NCBI GenBank assembly: GCA_027484055.1
Contig: JAIXQH010000036.1
Coordinates: forward strand, 1 to 64,000
Direction of reading: 5' to 3'
Length of the DNA stretch: 64,000 bases
From: Verrucomicrobiaceae bacterium
GTDB taxonomy: Bacteria; Verrucomicrobiota; Verrucomicrobiia; Verrucomicrobiales; Akkermansiaceae
A program made the position numbers and the translations under genes. Shown one piece after another: positions 1-8,601 of the stretch. The notes below the pieces were generated by a model. That model was given only the letters and a program-made list of their open reading frames with translations. It had not been told where the DNA came from and ran no database searches. Every line of letters starts with the position of its first letter. Within the stretch, counting starts at the first letter, position 1.

Positions 1-1
1 A

Positions 2-94
2 CTGATCCGGGATCATGAAGTGAAGATTGAACACTCGGAAGCCATGATCTACCTGTCGATGAGCAAGCGAATGCTCGCAAGAATCGCGAACTAG
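2..94 (+). CDS. C-terminal end of an IS5-type DDE transposase (partial, cut by window start)
   Basis: The frame is open from the window edge to the TAG at 92-94 and encodes about 30 residues. The tail pattern HSEAMIYLSMSKRMLARIA matches the usual end of IS5-group transposases (...EAMIYLAMIRLMLRRLA), which follows the catalytic Glu helix. The catalytic residues lie outside the window, so it cannot be judged whether the element is complete. No terminal inverted repeat could be assigned between the stop and the next gene, because the other end is not visible. Confidence 0.6.
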   Translation: MIRDHEVKIEHSEAMIYLSMSKRMLARIAN

Positions 95-113
95 ATATTT
101 TTAAGACAGTCTC

Positions 114-962
114 TTAGAGAAGCTCGGCATCTGGATCTGGCTCAAGCAGGCCGCGCTCGACGAGAAAGCGGTCTGCCACCTGAATCGTGAGTTCAAAATT
201 TTTGTGACTCACATTGAAATTGAAAAAGCTGTGATCGGCACGTTCGAAGTCGATGAGCTCGCAAGAATTTCCTCTCCAGCGCAGGCTCCGGCAGAATTTT
301 CTCACCTCTTCGTATGGCGTGATGCGATCTGAAATTCCGTGAAAAAACAGCATTGGCGGCAGCTTGCGCCTAAAAAGTCGATTCGGGCTCAAGTTTTTCG
401 CCATTTTCAAACTCGGAAAACGCTCTGCCGGAGTGCCCTTTACTGCCGTATTTACCAAGGCACTGAAGAGGATAATGGCCTGTGGGAAGCAGTTGAAGCC
501 ATCCACGGGGGGCAATTGCTTTGGTCTTGGCATTGCAGCTAAAAGGGCCAGAAAAGCTCCGCCAGCAGCCCCGCCGATGGTGATTTTCTGGGGATCGATG
601 TTAAACGTATCAGCATTCGAGCGGACCCAACGGATCAAGGCACGAGCGTCCTCAATCGCCTCCAATGGGCCAGTGTCATGCTTCGCAGAAGTCCGAGTCT
701 CAGCGGCCACACAAACCGCTCCGCGACTTGCAAAATGGAGGCAATGAGGGACAAACTGAGTCGGCGTCGGCGAATCCCAGAACCCGCCATGAAAGAAAAT
801 CACAGCTGGACGTGGCGCATCAGTCGCGATTTCTGGGAGGAAAACATGGGCTAAAATGTCGCCTTCAGGTCGTTTTTCATAAACGTAGGTGCCGGCATCC
901 TTTAAAATCTCCCGATCTCGTGCTTCGCCGATTGGCGCGACTCTTTGCAAAATGCTACTCAT
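114..962 (-). CDS. Alpha/beta-hydrolase-fold esterase-like protein lacking the nucleophile Ser
   Basis: This 282-aa protein has the hormone-sensitive-lipase/acetyl-esterase layout. An oxyanion-hole HGG sits at about residues 58-60, a nucleophile-elbow segment at 130-135, and a C-terminal acid and His in HGISDRITP and ADHSFF. No signal peptide is seen, so it is probably cytoplasmic. The elbow reads GGAAGG where family members have G-D/E-S-A-G-G, so the catalytic Ser position (132) is Ala; I re-read the codons (ggc ggg gct gct ggc gga) and they support this. The Asp and His remain. It may be a non-hydrolytic member or use another mechanism. It diverges from the exported protein that starts at 1046. 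The fold is secure; no substrate can be assigned. Confidence 0.8.
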   Translation of the reverse strand: MSSILQRVAPIGEARDREILKDAGTYVYEKRPEGDILAHVFLPEIATDAPRPAVIFFHGGFWDSPTPTQFVPHCLHFASRGAVCVAAETRTSAKHDTGPLEAIEDARALIRWVRSNADTFNIDPQKITIGGAAGGAFLALLAAMPRPKQLPPVDGFNCFPQAIILFSALVNTAVKGTPAERFPSLKMAKNLSPNRLFRRKLPPMLFFHGISDRITPYEEVRKFCRSLRWRGNSCELIDFERADHSFFNFNVSHKNFELTIQVADRFLVERGLLEPDPDAELL

Positions 963-1045
963 GACTCAGATCCGGCCAAGTCCATTCAAACCGGCGTGCA
1001 ATTTGTTTGTTGTGGGAAGGGCCTTCTTGTCCAATCGTTTCGCAG

Positions 1046-1924
1046 ATGAATCGAACAATTCTCGCGATTTCCTGGGTTTTAACGACTTTTGTAGGGGCTC
1101 AGGAGAATCTACGCCCCTCGTTAGAAACGACTTACAGTGCCTGGCGGGAAGCCATGATTCGCCGTGACCCTGCGGCATGGCAACGCGTGACGGCCGAGCA
1201 CCGCCGGATCGAAGTGCGGAATCGTATCGTTTCAGAAAAACTACCATTTCCTGCTGCGGCCTTCGATTTACCGACTGCGCCGCCGTCACTGGACGGGTTG
1301 AAATTTCTAGAGGTGAAGCAGAAGGGGCCTACCGCGAAGTCCTTCTACTATGGGAAAGTTGATTTCGCCGTAGGAGGGGAGCCCACCGAAAATTTACTCG
1401 TTTTGTCATTCGTGAAAGGATCCGCTGGTTGGCTCTATGATCGGGCCGATTTCGTCAACCTCATGGCACTACCCGCCGTGAGAAAGGAACTTGCTGCAGG
1501 GAATCTCAAATACCTCAAAGAAGTCCCAGAAGCACAACCCAGTGGAACCATTCCACCGACTCCGGTCTCAGCACCAACGGCTAAATACATCGCGAAGGTC
1601 TATGTTTTTTGTCCCGGCAGAGAGGTCCAAGTGCAGATCAATAAGATCAGTCGACATCGCTTTGCGAATGCCAAAGAGGCAGAAATCATTATCGGTGGCG
1701 CCTTAGATGGTCCCAACGAAGTGCAATACAGCATCAAAAAATTGGAAGGCAGTACTGGCAAAGAGGTCATGACCATCCGCGTCTATCTGATGTCCCAAAT
1801 CAGCGGTCAGAATCCCGTCAAAGTATTTGAATACCAGATCGCTGCCGGTGAATCTCCAAAGAGCGCGTCCACCGGAACCTTCAATGTCGATTCCGCGCTG
1901 GTGGCCAAGATCGCGGGGCACTAA
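1046..1924 (+). CDS. Exported protein of unknown function
   Basis: The start at 1046 was chosen because it places a typical Sec signal peptide at the N terminus (MNRTILAISWVLTTFVGAQ, cleavage probably after VGA). The mature protein is about 275 aa and soluble-looking, with no membrane segment after the signal. A linker rich in Pro/Ala/Thr at about residues 165-185 separates two halves. The first half is alpha/beta with a Trp-rich start (YSAWREAM), and the second is beta-rich. I do not recognise a family. It diverges from the hydrolase-like gene, with an 83-base spacer that probably holds both promoters. Its location is most likely periplasmic. Confidence 0.75.
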   Translation: MNRTILAISWVLTTFVGAQENLRPSLETTYSAWREAMIRRDPAAWQRVTAEHRRIEVRNRIVSEKLPFPAAAFDLPTAPPSLDGLKFLEVKQKGPTAKSFYYGKVDFAVGGEPTENLLVLSFVKGSAGWLYDRADFVNLMALPAVRKELAAGNLKYLKEVPEAQPSGTIPPTPVSAPTAKYIAKVYVFCPGREVQVQINKISRHRFANAKEAEIIIGGALDGPNEVQYSIKKLEGSTGKEVMTIRVYLMSQISGQNPVKVFEYQIAAGESPKSASTGTFNVDSALVAKIAGH

Positions 1925-2067
1925 GTGGATCAAGGAGAGTATTAGGGGAAATCTGATCCAACTGCCAGTTTCAAAGTATTCGATTCATCATTACATATAT
2001 TGTAACAAGTTTTAACCTCGTCAACGGGGCCATCGACAAAGTCGCTCAAGAACTTAACATTTCAGCC

Positions 2068-3588
2068 ATGCACCGAATTTTCGCACCTGCTCTATTCTTC
2101 TGCCTCTCATTCTGTGGACTCCACGCTGCGGAACCGGTCACTGTCATCACGAAAAATCCTGCTGCCGCCGCAGATGCAGTCACCAAGGACAAGCCTAGTG
2201 ATCCGGTGCAGCGACATCTCTCCGTGACGATTTCCGGACAAAAAATTCCCTACCAAGTCACCACCGGGAAATTACAAATCAAGGATGACGAGGGAAAGCC
2301 ACGAGCCTCTATTTTCCACGTCAGTTATGAGCGCTCGGATCTGAAAGACCATGCCACCCGCCCCATCATGTTTGCATTCAATGGCGGTCCGGGATCGTCT
2401 GCAGTATGGCTCCATATCGGAGTGCTCGGTCCGCGGATCATTCAGCTCCCCGGTAATGGCACAGCGCCTCCTCGTCCTCCGGTGCGGATGGTGGACAATC
2501 CACTCAGTATCTTAGATGTGTGTGACCTCGTATTCATCGACCCCGTCTCCACAGGCTACAGCCGTGCGGAGAAAGACGTCAAAGCAGAGGATTTTCACGG
2601 CCTTGATGAGGACATCGAGTCTGTTGGAGATTTCATTCGGCGGTGGGTCAGTGAGCATGATCGCTGGGCTTCGCCAAAATACGTGCTCGGTGAATCTTAC
2701 GGAGGCATTCGCGCAGCTGGACTCGCCAGTCACTTGCAGTCTCGCTATGGCATGAGCATCAACGGAGTCGTGCTCCTCTCATCGCTCCTCGATTTCGCCA
2801 CCTTACAGCCAGCTCAAGGGAATGATCTCTCTTACCAAGTATATCTTCCATCATTCACAGGCACTGCCCATTTCCACAAAAAAATTCAAGGAGATCGTGA
2901 CGCGTTAGTCAAACAGAGCACCGAATTCGCCTTCGGGGAATACGCTGCGGCGCTGCTACAGGGCAATGATCTAGCTCCAGAGGCTCGTAAGACTTTGGCC
3001 GAGAAACTGGCAAGTCTCACTGGCATTAAAGCGGCGACTTGGGTCGAGCATGACTTGAGGATACCCCCCACCTTTTTCCGAAGTGAGCTATGCCGCGCTG
3101 ATGGAAAGGTCTTGGGCCGTTTTGACGGGCGCGTCGCATGGGATAGCACCAATCTCGCTGAAGACAGCCCCGACTATGACCCTTCCTACTCTCTAGCCTA
3201 CGGCGCATTTTCAACCGCCATGCTCGATTACTTAGGGCGAGAGCTCGGCTATAAAGAAGATCGCCCCTATGAAATTCTGACAGGGAAAGTCCAGCCATGG
3301 CGCTGGAACACCAGCAATGGATTTGTCAATCTGAGCAGTCGTCTCGCCGGGGCCATGCGAGACAATCCTCACCTCAAAGTCCTCATCATGGGCGGCCGCA
3401 CCGACTTAGCGACTCCACCTGAAGGTGTTGCCTATTCAGTTCGGCACATGCTCGACTTGCCTAGGGGCGTCAGAGGGAATCTATCGACCTCGTTCTATGA
3501 AGGAGGTCACATGTTCTACCTAAATCCGCCAGATCTCTTGAAATGCCGGAAGGATCTAGTCGAATTCATCCGCCTTGGAGCCCCCTAA
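2068..3588 (+). CDS. Exported serine carboxypeptidase, peptidase family S10
   Basis: The 506-aa protein starts with a signal peptide (about residues 1-21). The S10 landmarks are present in order: NGGPGSS at 105-111 (oxyanion/substrate region), the nucleophile motif GESYGG with Ser210, a late Asp in GGRTDLATPP and the catalytic His481 in EGGHMFYL. Length agrees with the bacterial S10 enzymes of Acidobacteria, Planctomycetes and Verrucomicrobia. Known family activity is removal of C-terminal amino acids from peptides at acidic pH. It probably works in the periplasm on imported peptides. It stands alone, with a 143-base upstream gap containing an AT-rich TATATT stretch and a hairpin downstream. 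Confidence 0.92.
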   Translation: MHRIFAPALFFCLSFCGLHAAEPVTVITKNPAAAADAVTKDKPSDPVQRHLSVTISGQKIPYQVTTGKLQIKDDEGKPRASIFHVSYERSDLKDHATRPIMFAFNGGPGSSAVWLHIGVLGPRIIQLPGNGTAPPRPPVRMVDNPLSILDVCDLVFIDPVSTGYSRAEKDVKAEDFHGLDEDIESVGDFIRRWVSEHDRWASPKYVLGESYGGIRAAGLASHLQSRYGMSINGVVLLSSLLDFATLQPAQGNDLSYQVYLPSFTGTAHFHKKIQGDRDALVKQSTEFAFGEYAAALLQGNDLAPEARKTLAEKLASLTGIKAATWVEHDLRIPPTFFRSELCRADGKVLGRFDGRVAWDSTNLAEDSPDYDPSYSLAYGAFSTAMLDYLGRELGYKEDRPYEILTGKVQPWRWNTSNGFVNLSSRLAGAMRDNPHLKVLIMGGRTDLATPPEGVAYSVRHMLDLPRGVRGNLSTSFYEGGHMFYLNPPDLLKCRKDLVEFIRLGAP

Positions 3589-3606
3589 GCTGAGTTACAC
3601 CAAAGC

Positions 3607-3635
3607 TTTCGTCATGATTGGAGTTCATGACGAAA
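3607..3635. terminator. Perfect 11-bp hairpin after the S10 peptidase gene
   Basis: TTTCGTCATGA (3607-3617) pairs perfectly with TCATGACGAAA (3625-3635) around a 7-base loop, 18 bases after the stop codon. No run of T follows on the + strand, so it could be an unusual terminator or a 3'-end stabilising hairpin. Confidence 0.5.
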
Positions 3636-3741
3636 TGGAAAACGCTTCACCCGCTGGGATGGATCGTTTTCAAAACTGGCAAGCCAACCGCTTTGTTAAG
3701 GATACGAACGTTATTTTGTTCGATTCAAAAACAACCTCACT

Positions 3742-4986
3742 ATGAAAACAAAAGTTGCTCTGCTTTTATCAACCGCCAGCCTGCTCCATTCAGGCACGGC
3801 CTCCGCTGAGACTGCGGATTGGCTCAGTCCCACTATCGATATTCGTGCTCGTTTCGAGTATCGCGATTTCGATGTGAAGGTCGGTAAGGATAATCTTGAC
3901 CCCTCGACGGCACTCACGACTCGTGAGCGCCTCGGAGTTAAAACGAAAGAATGGAATGGCTTCAGCGCCTTAGCCGAAGGTGAGTTCACCCAAGCAATTA
4001 TCGACGACTACAACAGCGGTGCCGGAAAATTTGCCACTCCGTTTGATCCTAAACAAACGGTTAGCTTAGACCCCGAAACTCAAGAACTCAATCAAGCCTA
4101 CCTAAAGTATTCAGGATACAACACCGTGGCCAAAGCCGGTCGCCAGCAAATTGTCTATGATAATGCAGCGTTCGTCGGAGACGTCATTTGGCGCCAGAAC
4201 CAACAGACCTATGATGGTTTCACTCTCACCAATAAATCCTTAGGGGGGTGGAACTTGAAGTATGCTTACGTGACGCAAGTCAATCGGATCTTCGGCTCCG
4301 ACGCGAAACAACCGTTGACACCAGCATTCTCTAACGTGTCTGATCTCAATGCTAGCCTGAACTTGTTCAATGCTACCTATACGGGGATCAGTAACGTCAC
4401 TCTTGGCGGTTATGCTTATTTGATGAATTTTGCTGAGCGTCCGCGGTGGGATAATGACACTTTCGGCATGTCAGCCAAGACCATCTTATCCGACGTGGCT
4501 CTTCATGGTGAGCTCGCCTATCAGGATGGTGCTGGTATCAATAATGCGGACGATGCTTGGTATAGTCACTTCATCGCGACAAAAACCTTCGGTCTGCATT
4601 CCTTGACGCTAGCAGTTGAAAGCCTCGGTGCTGGTTTCAAAACTCCGCTCGCGACTGCTCACGCATTCAACGGTTTCTCGGACTCGTTCAGCCCAGGTCG
4701 TATTGAAGGTAGCCACCATGGCTTAACCGACATTTATGCCGCATACACCTTCCCACTTGCTTGGAACGTAAAATGGATCCACACCGTTCACCTCTTGGGC
4801 GATAACGATCTCTCCGCAGGCTATGGCTGGGAATATGACTCGGTTTTGACCAAAAAGTTTAATGATAACTTCCTAGCACTCGCCAAGCTTGCCATATTTA
4901 CAACTGCAGAAAAGGATTCGTATATTAATAAGGCCGCACTTCCTTCTGTGAATCAACTCACCCTTGAGTTGAACTATCTATTCTGA
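3742..4986 (+). CDS. Outer-membrane beta-barrel porin (alginate-export/AlgE-like fold)
   Basis: The 414-aa product has a Sec signal (about residues 1-22, ending TASA). It continues in alternating amphipathic strands with many aromatic girdle residues and ends in a terminal Phe (LNYLF), which is the outer-membrane insertion signature. Phrases such as IDIRARFEYRDF near the start and the overall length resemble the alginate-export porin family. Its solute is unknown. It is transcribed towards the nitrate-type uptake genes and could supply an outer-membrane route for them, but a strong terminator (5010-5054) separates it from that locus. No clear Shine-Dalgarno sequence precedes the ATG. Confidence 0.82.
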   Translation: MKTKVALLLSTASLLHSGTASAETADWLSPTIDIRARFEYRDFDVKVGKDNLDPSTALTTRERLGVKTKEWNGFSALAEGEFTQAIIDDYNSGAGKFATPFDPKQTVSLDPETQELNQAYLKYSGYNTVAKAGRQQIVYDNAAFVGDVIWRQNQQTYDGFTLTNKSLGGWNLKYAYVTQVNRIFGSDAKQPLTPAFSNVSDLNASLNLFNATYTGISNVTLGGYAYLMNFAERPRWDNDTFGMSAKTILSDVALHGELAYQDGAGINNADDAWYSHFIATKTFGLHSLTLAVESLGAGFKTPLATAHAFNGFSDSFSPGRIEGSHHGLTDIYAAYTFPLAWNVKWIHTVHLLGDNDLSAGYGWEYDSVLTKKFNDNFLALAKLAIFTTAEKDSYINKAALPSVNQLTLELNYLF

Positions 4987-5009
4987 CGTTTGGTTTCGTC
5001 GGTTGCTGT

Positions 5010-5054
5010 AGAGCGGGTCATTTCGGTTATACGAAATGACCCGCTCTTCCTTTT
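5010..5054. terminator. Strong intrinsic terminator between convergent genes
   Basis: A perfect 16-bp stem (5010-5025 with 5032-5047), a 6-base loop GTTATA and a T-rich tail (TCCTTTT) lie between the porin stop and the convergent LysR stop. A-rich/T-rich flanks suggest that it can work in both directions. Confidence 0.88.
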
Positions 5055-5056
5055 AA

Positions 5057-5977
5057 TCACTCAGTGAGTTTAGCAGGCATCGCCGCAAATGCCATTTCAC
5101 ATAAGCCAATGAAAGCTTCCTCCACTAGACTTGGCTCACGTTTAGGCGAGTGAAAGACCCCCCACTCGCGCTCGATTCCTGGCTCATCGATATCGACCAC
5201 CTTCAGGCTATGATCGTCGATTTCTCGCGCAGCCACCCACGGAGCGACGATCCCGACTCCGATGCCAAGTTTCGCCATTTCCTTGATCGCCTGCATGTCT
5301 CCTAACACTAAAGGCTTTTTACCGCGTCCACCCTTTTGCTCTAGCCAGTCCTCAATGAGTCGGTGAGTTTCCGTGGCTTTGGCATAGATGATAAACTGCT
5401 GGTCATTGATCGTGCTCAGCATGCTAGAAGGATCAAGCGCCCATGGGTGGAACGGTGAAACCACGAAGGCTAAACGATCCCTGAACATCGGGCGGTATCC
5501 TTCATCCCCCTTCCCACGTGGTTTTAAGCCTACCACTAGATCGAGATCCACACTTGAAAGCCGATCCAGCAGCGCTGTCGTATCCCCCGCCTCAATGACA
5601 GGCTCACAGCGCGGGAAACAGTCGCGAAATTCACGCAGCACCGATGGAATTAAAAAGTGGCAGAGGCTATGAGGCGCACCAATCCGGATCCGAGTCTGCC
5701 CCCAACGGCGCAAGCCATCCAGATCGCGGCTTGCTTGCTCCAATTCAAAAAGAATTTTCTTACAGCGATTCAACAAAACCTCACCTTCTGCGGTCACCCC
5801 CACCCCTTTCCCTGTTCGATCCAGAAGCCGACACGACAACTGCTCTTCGAGGGCTCTTAAGGAATGACTTACCGCAGACTGCGTCACGAAAATTCTGCGA
5901 GCTGCTAGCGTAAAGCTCCCCTCCTCCACCACAGCGACGAATGCTCTTAACTGTCTTAAATCGGGAACCCAATCCAT
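5057..5977 (-). CDS. LysR-family transcriptional regulator
   Basis: The 306-aa protein has the standard two-part layout. An N-terminal winged HTH lies at about residues 5-65 (LRQLRAFVAVVEEGSFTLAA, then TQSAVSHSLRALEEQL), followed by a LysR substrate-binding domain at about 92-296. The gene diverges from the NasS-like sensor, and the 93-base spacer holds two palindromes of the kind LysR proteins bind. It therefore probably controls the adjacent anion-uptake operon, as NtcB or CmpR do for nitrate or bicarbonate uptake in cyanobacteria. The ligand is unknown. Gene confidence is high; the regulatory assignment is inference from position. Confidence 0.93.
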   Translation of the reverse strand: MDWVPDLRQLRAFVAVVEEGSFTLAARRIFVTQSAVSHSLRALEEQLSCRLLDRTGKGVGVTAEGEVLLNRCKKILFELEQASRDLDGLRRWGQTRIRIGAPHSLCHFLIPSVLREFRDCFPRCEPVIEAGDTTALLDRLSSVDLDLVVGLKPRGKGDEGYRPMFRDRLAFVVSPFHPWALDPSSMLSTINDQQFIIYAKATETHRLIEDWLEQKGGRGKKPLVLGDMQAIKEMAKLGIGVGIVAPWVAAREIDDHSLKVVDIDEPGIEREWGVFHSPKREPSLVEEAFIGLCEMAFAAMPAKLTE

Positions 5978-5985
5978 AATGAACC

Positions 5986-6000
5986 GCTTTCATTGAAAGC
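5986..6000. promoter_or_regulatory. Palindrome in the LysR/NasS-like divergent promoter region
   Basis: GCTTTCA-T-TGAAAGC is a perfect 7-bp inverted repeat with a single central base, 9 bases upstream of the LysR start codon. That position would suit autorepression. It is a candidate operator only. Confidence 0.5.
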
Positions 6001-6023
6001 TGGGATAAAATGAGCACGGCTTA

Positions 6024-6045
6024 TGCCAAAAAATCGTATTTGGCA
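6024..6045. promoter_or_regulatory. Candidate LysR-type box upstream of the NasS-like gene
   Basis: TGCCAAA (6024-6030) and TTTGGCA (6039-6045) form a perfect 7-bp inverted repeat separated by 8 bases. The T-N11-A core and dyad are typical of LysR recognition sites. It sits midway between the divergent starts at 5977 and 6071. Confidence 0.6.
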
Positions 6046-6070
6046 CTCCACGCGCTAATTCAACTTTCAA

Positions 6071-7108
6071 ATGCCGCATCGCGAATACCAGAAAGCACCT
6101 CCGATTCGGCTCGGATTTGTGCCATTGGCCGATTGTGCAGCAATCGCTGTAGCACGGGAGACTGGTATTTTCGAGCGCCACGGCCTCAACGTAGAGTTGT
6201 CCCGGGAATTGGGCTGGGCCAGTGTGCGGGATAAAATGTTTTATGAATCCCTTGAGGCTGCGGAAGCCATCGCTGGTATCGCATTCGCACTAGGGCTTGG
6301 ATTTAATGAACTACGCAGTGAAGTCATGGTGCCCCTTGTTCTGAACCTGCACGGAAATGCCATTACGCTCTCGGTGGCCATTCCTCATGCTCAAGTTTTG
6401 GATGGCTCGGGTCTCCGACGCTATATCAATAACCATTGGAAAAAAGACCGTCCATTTACTTTAGCCGCCACTCATCGATTTTCCTCTCATCACATCTTGC
6501 TCTATCAGTGGCTCAGGCGCCACGGGGTCTCCTGTCCCGAGGAGGTGGAAATCATTTTTCTTCCGCCACAGCTCATGCCTCGGCATCTCAAGGCGGGGCA
6601 TATTGATGGATTCTGCGTCGGAGAGCCTTGGAACTCCGAGGCCATCCTAGCTGGGACAGGTTGGTGTCCAGCCAGTTCTGCGGACATTTCTCATGGCCAC
6701 CCAGAGAAAGTGCTCCTGCTATCCGGCACTTTCCTGCATGAGCGAAAGGACGATGCTCTCGCCTTGGTCGCCGCTCTGACAGAATCTAGCAAACTCTGCC
6801 AAGATCCTAACTTCCGCAATGAACTTATCTCCATCCTCGCGCTCAAGGCCTACACCGGAGCATCCGAAGAGGTTTTAAGAAATAGTCTAGGCCCGACATT
6901 TGAGACCGGCATCGGCGCAGTGGACGCGACCTCCTTTCATGTTTTCCATGGGGAAATGGTCAATCGCCCGACCATCGACAAGGCCTCTTGGGTGCTTTCT
7001 GGCTTGCGCGAAATCGGCGCTCTCCCCGATGTGACCGTCGGCTCACTTTCGAGAATTTATCGCGAAGACCTCTTTCATGCGGCCATGTCGCCCTCTCATG
7101 ACGTATGA
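6071..7108 (+). CDS. Signal-less NrtA-like binding protein, probable nitrate/nitrite sensor (NasS type)
   Basis: This 345-aa protein belongs to the NrtA/CmpA/SsuA type-II periplasmic-binding superfamily. The N terminus (RLGFVPLADCAAIAVARETG) and the FCVGEPWN motif match NrtA closely. It has no signal peptide and is shorter than NrtA, as in cytoplasmic NasS, which binds nitrate or nitrite and controls an antiterminator. The usual partner NasT (ANTAR domain) is not present; instead a LysR gene diverges from it. The true nrtA follows 105 bases downstream, after a hairpin at 7111-7135. I infer a cytoplasmic anion sensor for the operon. An unsecreted binding-protein paralogue with no sensing role is the alternative. 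Confidence 0.8.
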   Translation: MPHREYQKAPPIRLGFVPLADCAAIAVARETGIFERHGLNVELSRELGWASVRDKMFYESLEAAEAIAGIAFALGLGFNELRSEVMVPLVLNLHGNAITLSVAIPHAQVLDGSGLRRYINNHWKKDRPFTLAATHRFSSHHILLYQWLRRHGVSCPEEVEIIFLPPQLMPRHLKAGHIDGFCVGEPWNSEAILAGTGWCPASSADISHGHPEKVLLLSGTFLHERKDDALALVAALTESSKLCQDPNFRNELISILALKAYTGASEEVLRNSLGPTFETGIGAVDATSFHVFHGEMVNRPTIDKASWVLSGLREIGALPDVTVGSLSRIYREDLFHAAMSPSHDV

Positions 7109-7110
7109 GC

Positions 7111-7135
7111 CTATTTCATCCCAACGATGAAATAG
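7111..7135 (+). promoter_or_regulatory. Leader hairpin between the NasS-like gene and nrtA
   Basis: CTATTTCATC (7111-7120) and GATGAAATAG (7126-7135) form a perfect 10-bp stem with loop CCAAC directly after the sensor stop codon. No T-tract follows, so it may be an mRNA-processing or attenuation structure rather than a plain terminator. Confidence 0.45.
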
Positions 7136-7213
7136 CATCTCCCCCAGAAATGAGGCCAAAGTCATTTTGGCATCCTTGAAGCTGAGTTGTCTTACGTCAT
7201 CTCCTATTCAATC

Positions 7214-8500
7214 ATGGAACCAATACATCCCTTATCACGTCGGAAGTTTCTTTCCGCCACCACCAAGACCACAGCTCTCGGACTACTTGCCAGTGGCCTT
7301 CCCACAGGTTGGGCAGGTGCTGTAGGTGCTTCCGAAGCTCCTGAATCACCGAACGTCAATTTCGGCATGATCGCCCTCACCGATTGTTCGCCGATCGTGA
7401 TCGCTCACGAAAAAGGTTTGTTTAAAAAGTATGGCATCTACTCCACCATCACTAAGGGTGCTAGCTGGGCAGCCATTCGTGACTCTCTGTCAAACGGTGA
7501 CATCCAAGCGACTCACATGCTGCTCGGTATGCCCATCGCCTCCACCATGGGTCTCGGCGGCTCGCCGAAAAAGGCTATGGTCGCCCCTTGGATTCTGAAT
7601 CGCAATGGCCAAGCCATCAGCCTATCCAATTCGCTAAAAGGTAAAGTCGGAGCCGATCCGAAGGCACTCAAGCCGCTCGTCGATGCTGCAAAAGCCGCCG
7701 GCAAGCCCATGCCCTTCGCCATGACCTTCCCACCTGGCACCCACGCGATGTGGCTCCGCTACTGGCTCGCCGCCGGTGGCATCAACCCCGGAAACGCATC
7801 CGGCGGTGGTGCCGATGTCTCACTCATCACCATCCCGCCTCCGCAGATGGTGGCGAACATGCAAGCCGGTAAAATGGATGGCTTCTGCGTCGGTGAGCCA
7901 TGGAATGCCAAGACCATCAAAGACGGCATCGGCTTCACCGCCATCAACACTCAGGACATCTGGAAAGATCATCCAGAGAAAGTTTGCGCCTTTACTGAAG
8001 AGTTCGCCAATAAGAATCCCAAGACCGTCAAAGCCGTCCTTAAGGCTCTCCACGAGGCCAGCGTCTGGCTCGACAACATGAGCAACCGCCCCGAAGGGGC
8101 AGGCATCGTCAGTGCCGCCACCTACATCAACTGCTCCGCAGACGCCATTCTCCCGCGTCTCCAAGGCAAGTATGACATGGGCGACGGGCGGAAATTCAAG
8201 GACTCAAACTACATGATCTTCAGCGATCGCAACTGCAACTACCCGCAGCCCAAGTATGCCAAATGGTGGCTCACCCAGCTTCGCCGTTGGGGCTTCACCG
8301 ACGGTGCACCTGACTACGAAGGTGTCACCAAGAAAGTCATGCGCGCCGATATCTACGAAGAAGCCATGAAAGAAATTGGCTACAAGCACGGCGGTCTCAG
8401 CAATGCTCCGGAGAAATTCTTCGACGGCAAGACCTTCGACCCGAAAGCCGATCTCGACGGATTCGCCAAATCCTTCTCGATCTCCGCGCTCAAAGGCTAA
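7214..8500 (+). CDS. nrtA: Nitrate-type ABC transporter substrate-binding protein (NrtA family), Tat-exported
   Basis: The start at 7214 is preferred to an in-frame TTG nine codons earlier because it begins the twin-arginine signal: SRRKFLS at about residues 8-14, then a hydrophobic stretch and an A-x-A-like site near residue 38. The mature domain carries NrtA/CmpA features, including VNFGMIALTDCSPIVIAHEKG, GTHAMWLRYW and FCVGEPWN. Length (428 aa) agrees with NrtA. It should capture nitrate (possibly nitrite or bicarbonate, which use the same fold) in the periplasm for the permease encoded next. A GC-rich hairpin follows the gene. No nitrate reductase gene lies in the window, so substrate specificity is not proven. 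Confidence 0.88.
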   Translation: MEPIHPLSRRKFLSATTKTTALGLLASGLPTGWAGAVGASEAPESPNVNFGMIALTDCSPIVIAHEKGLFKKYGIYSTITKGASWAAIRDSLSNGDIQATHMLLGMPIASTMGLGGSPKKAMVAPWILNRNGQAISLSNSLKGKVGADPKALKPLVDAAKAAGKPMPFAMTFPPGTHAMWLRYWLAAGGINPGNASGGGADVSLITIPPPQMVANMQAGKMDGFCVGEPWNAKTIKDGIGFTAINTQDIWKDHPEKVCAFTEEFANKNPKTVKAVLKALHEASVWLDNMSNRPEGAGIVSAATYINCSADAILPRLQGKYDMGDGRKFKDSNYMIFSDRNCNYPQPKYAKWWLTQLRRWGFTDGAPDYEGVTKKVMRADIYEEAMKEIGYKHGGLSNAPEKFFDGKTFDPKADLDGFAKSFSISALKG

Positions 8501-8544
8501 TCGCAAAGCGCGGACTTTACTCCGCCCCTCATTCAAATTCCCCC

Positions 8545-8575
8545 GGGGGCGGACCACACTCATCGGTCCGCCCCC
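8545..8575 (+). promoter_or_regulatory. GC-rich intercistronic hairpin between nrtA and nrtB
   Basis: GGGGGCGGACC (8545-8555) pairs perfectly with GGTCCGCCCCC (8565-8575). There is no T-tract. Such hairpins after binding-protein genes commonly protect the upstream message, giving more binding protein than permease. Confidence 0.6.
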
Positions 8576-8601
8576 AACTACAACCAGCAAACCGCATCCC
8601 G

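Noticed and set aside
7111-7135. Intrinsic terminator or ANTAR-type two-hairpin leader before nrtA
   Set aside because: There is no T-tract after the hairpin and no second hexaloop hairpin, so neither was called; it is listed only as a leader hairpin.
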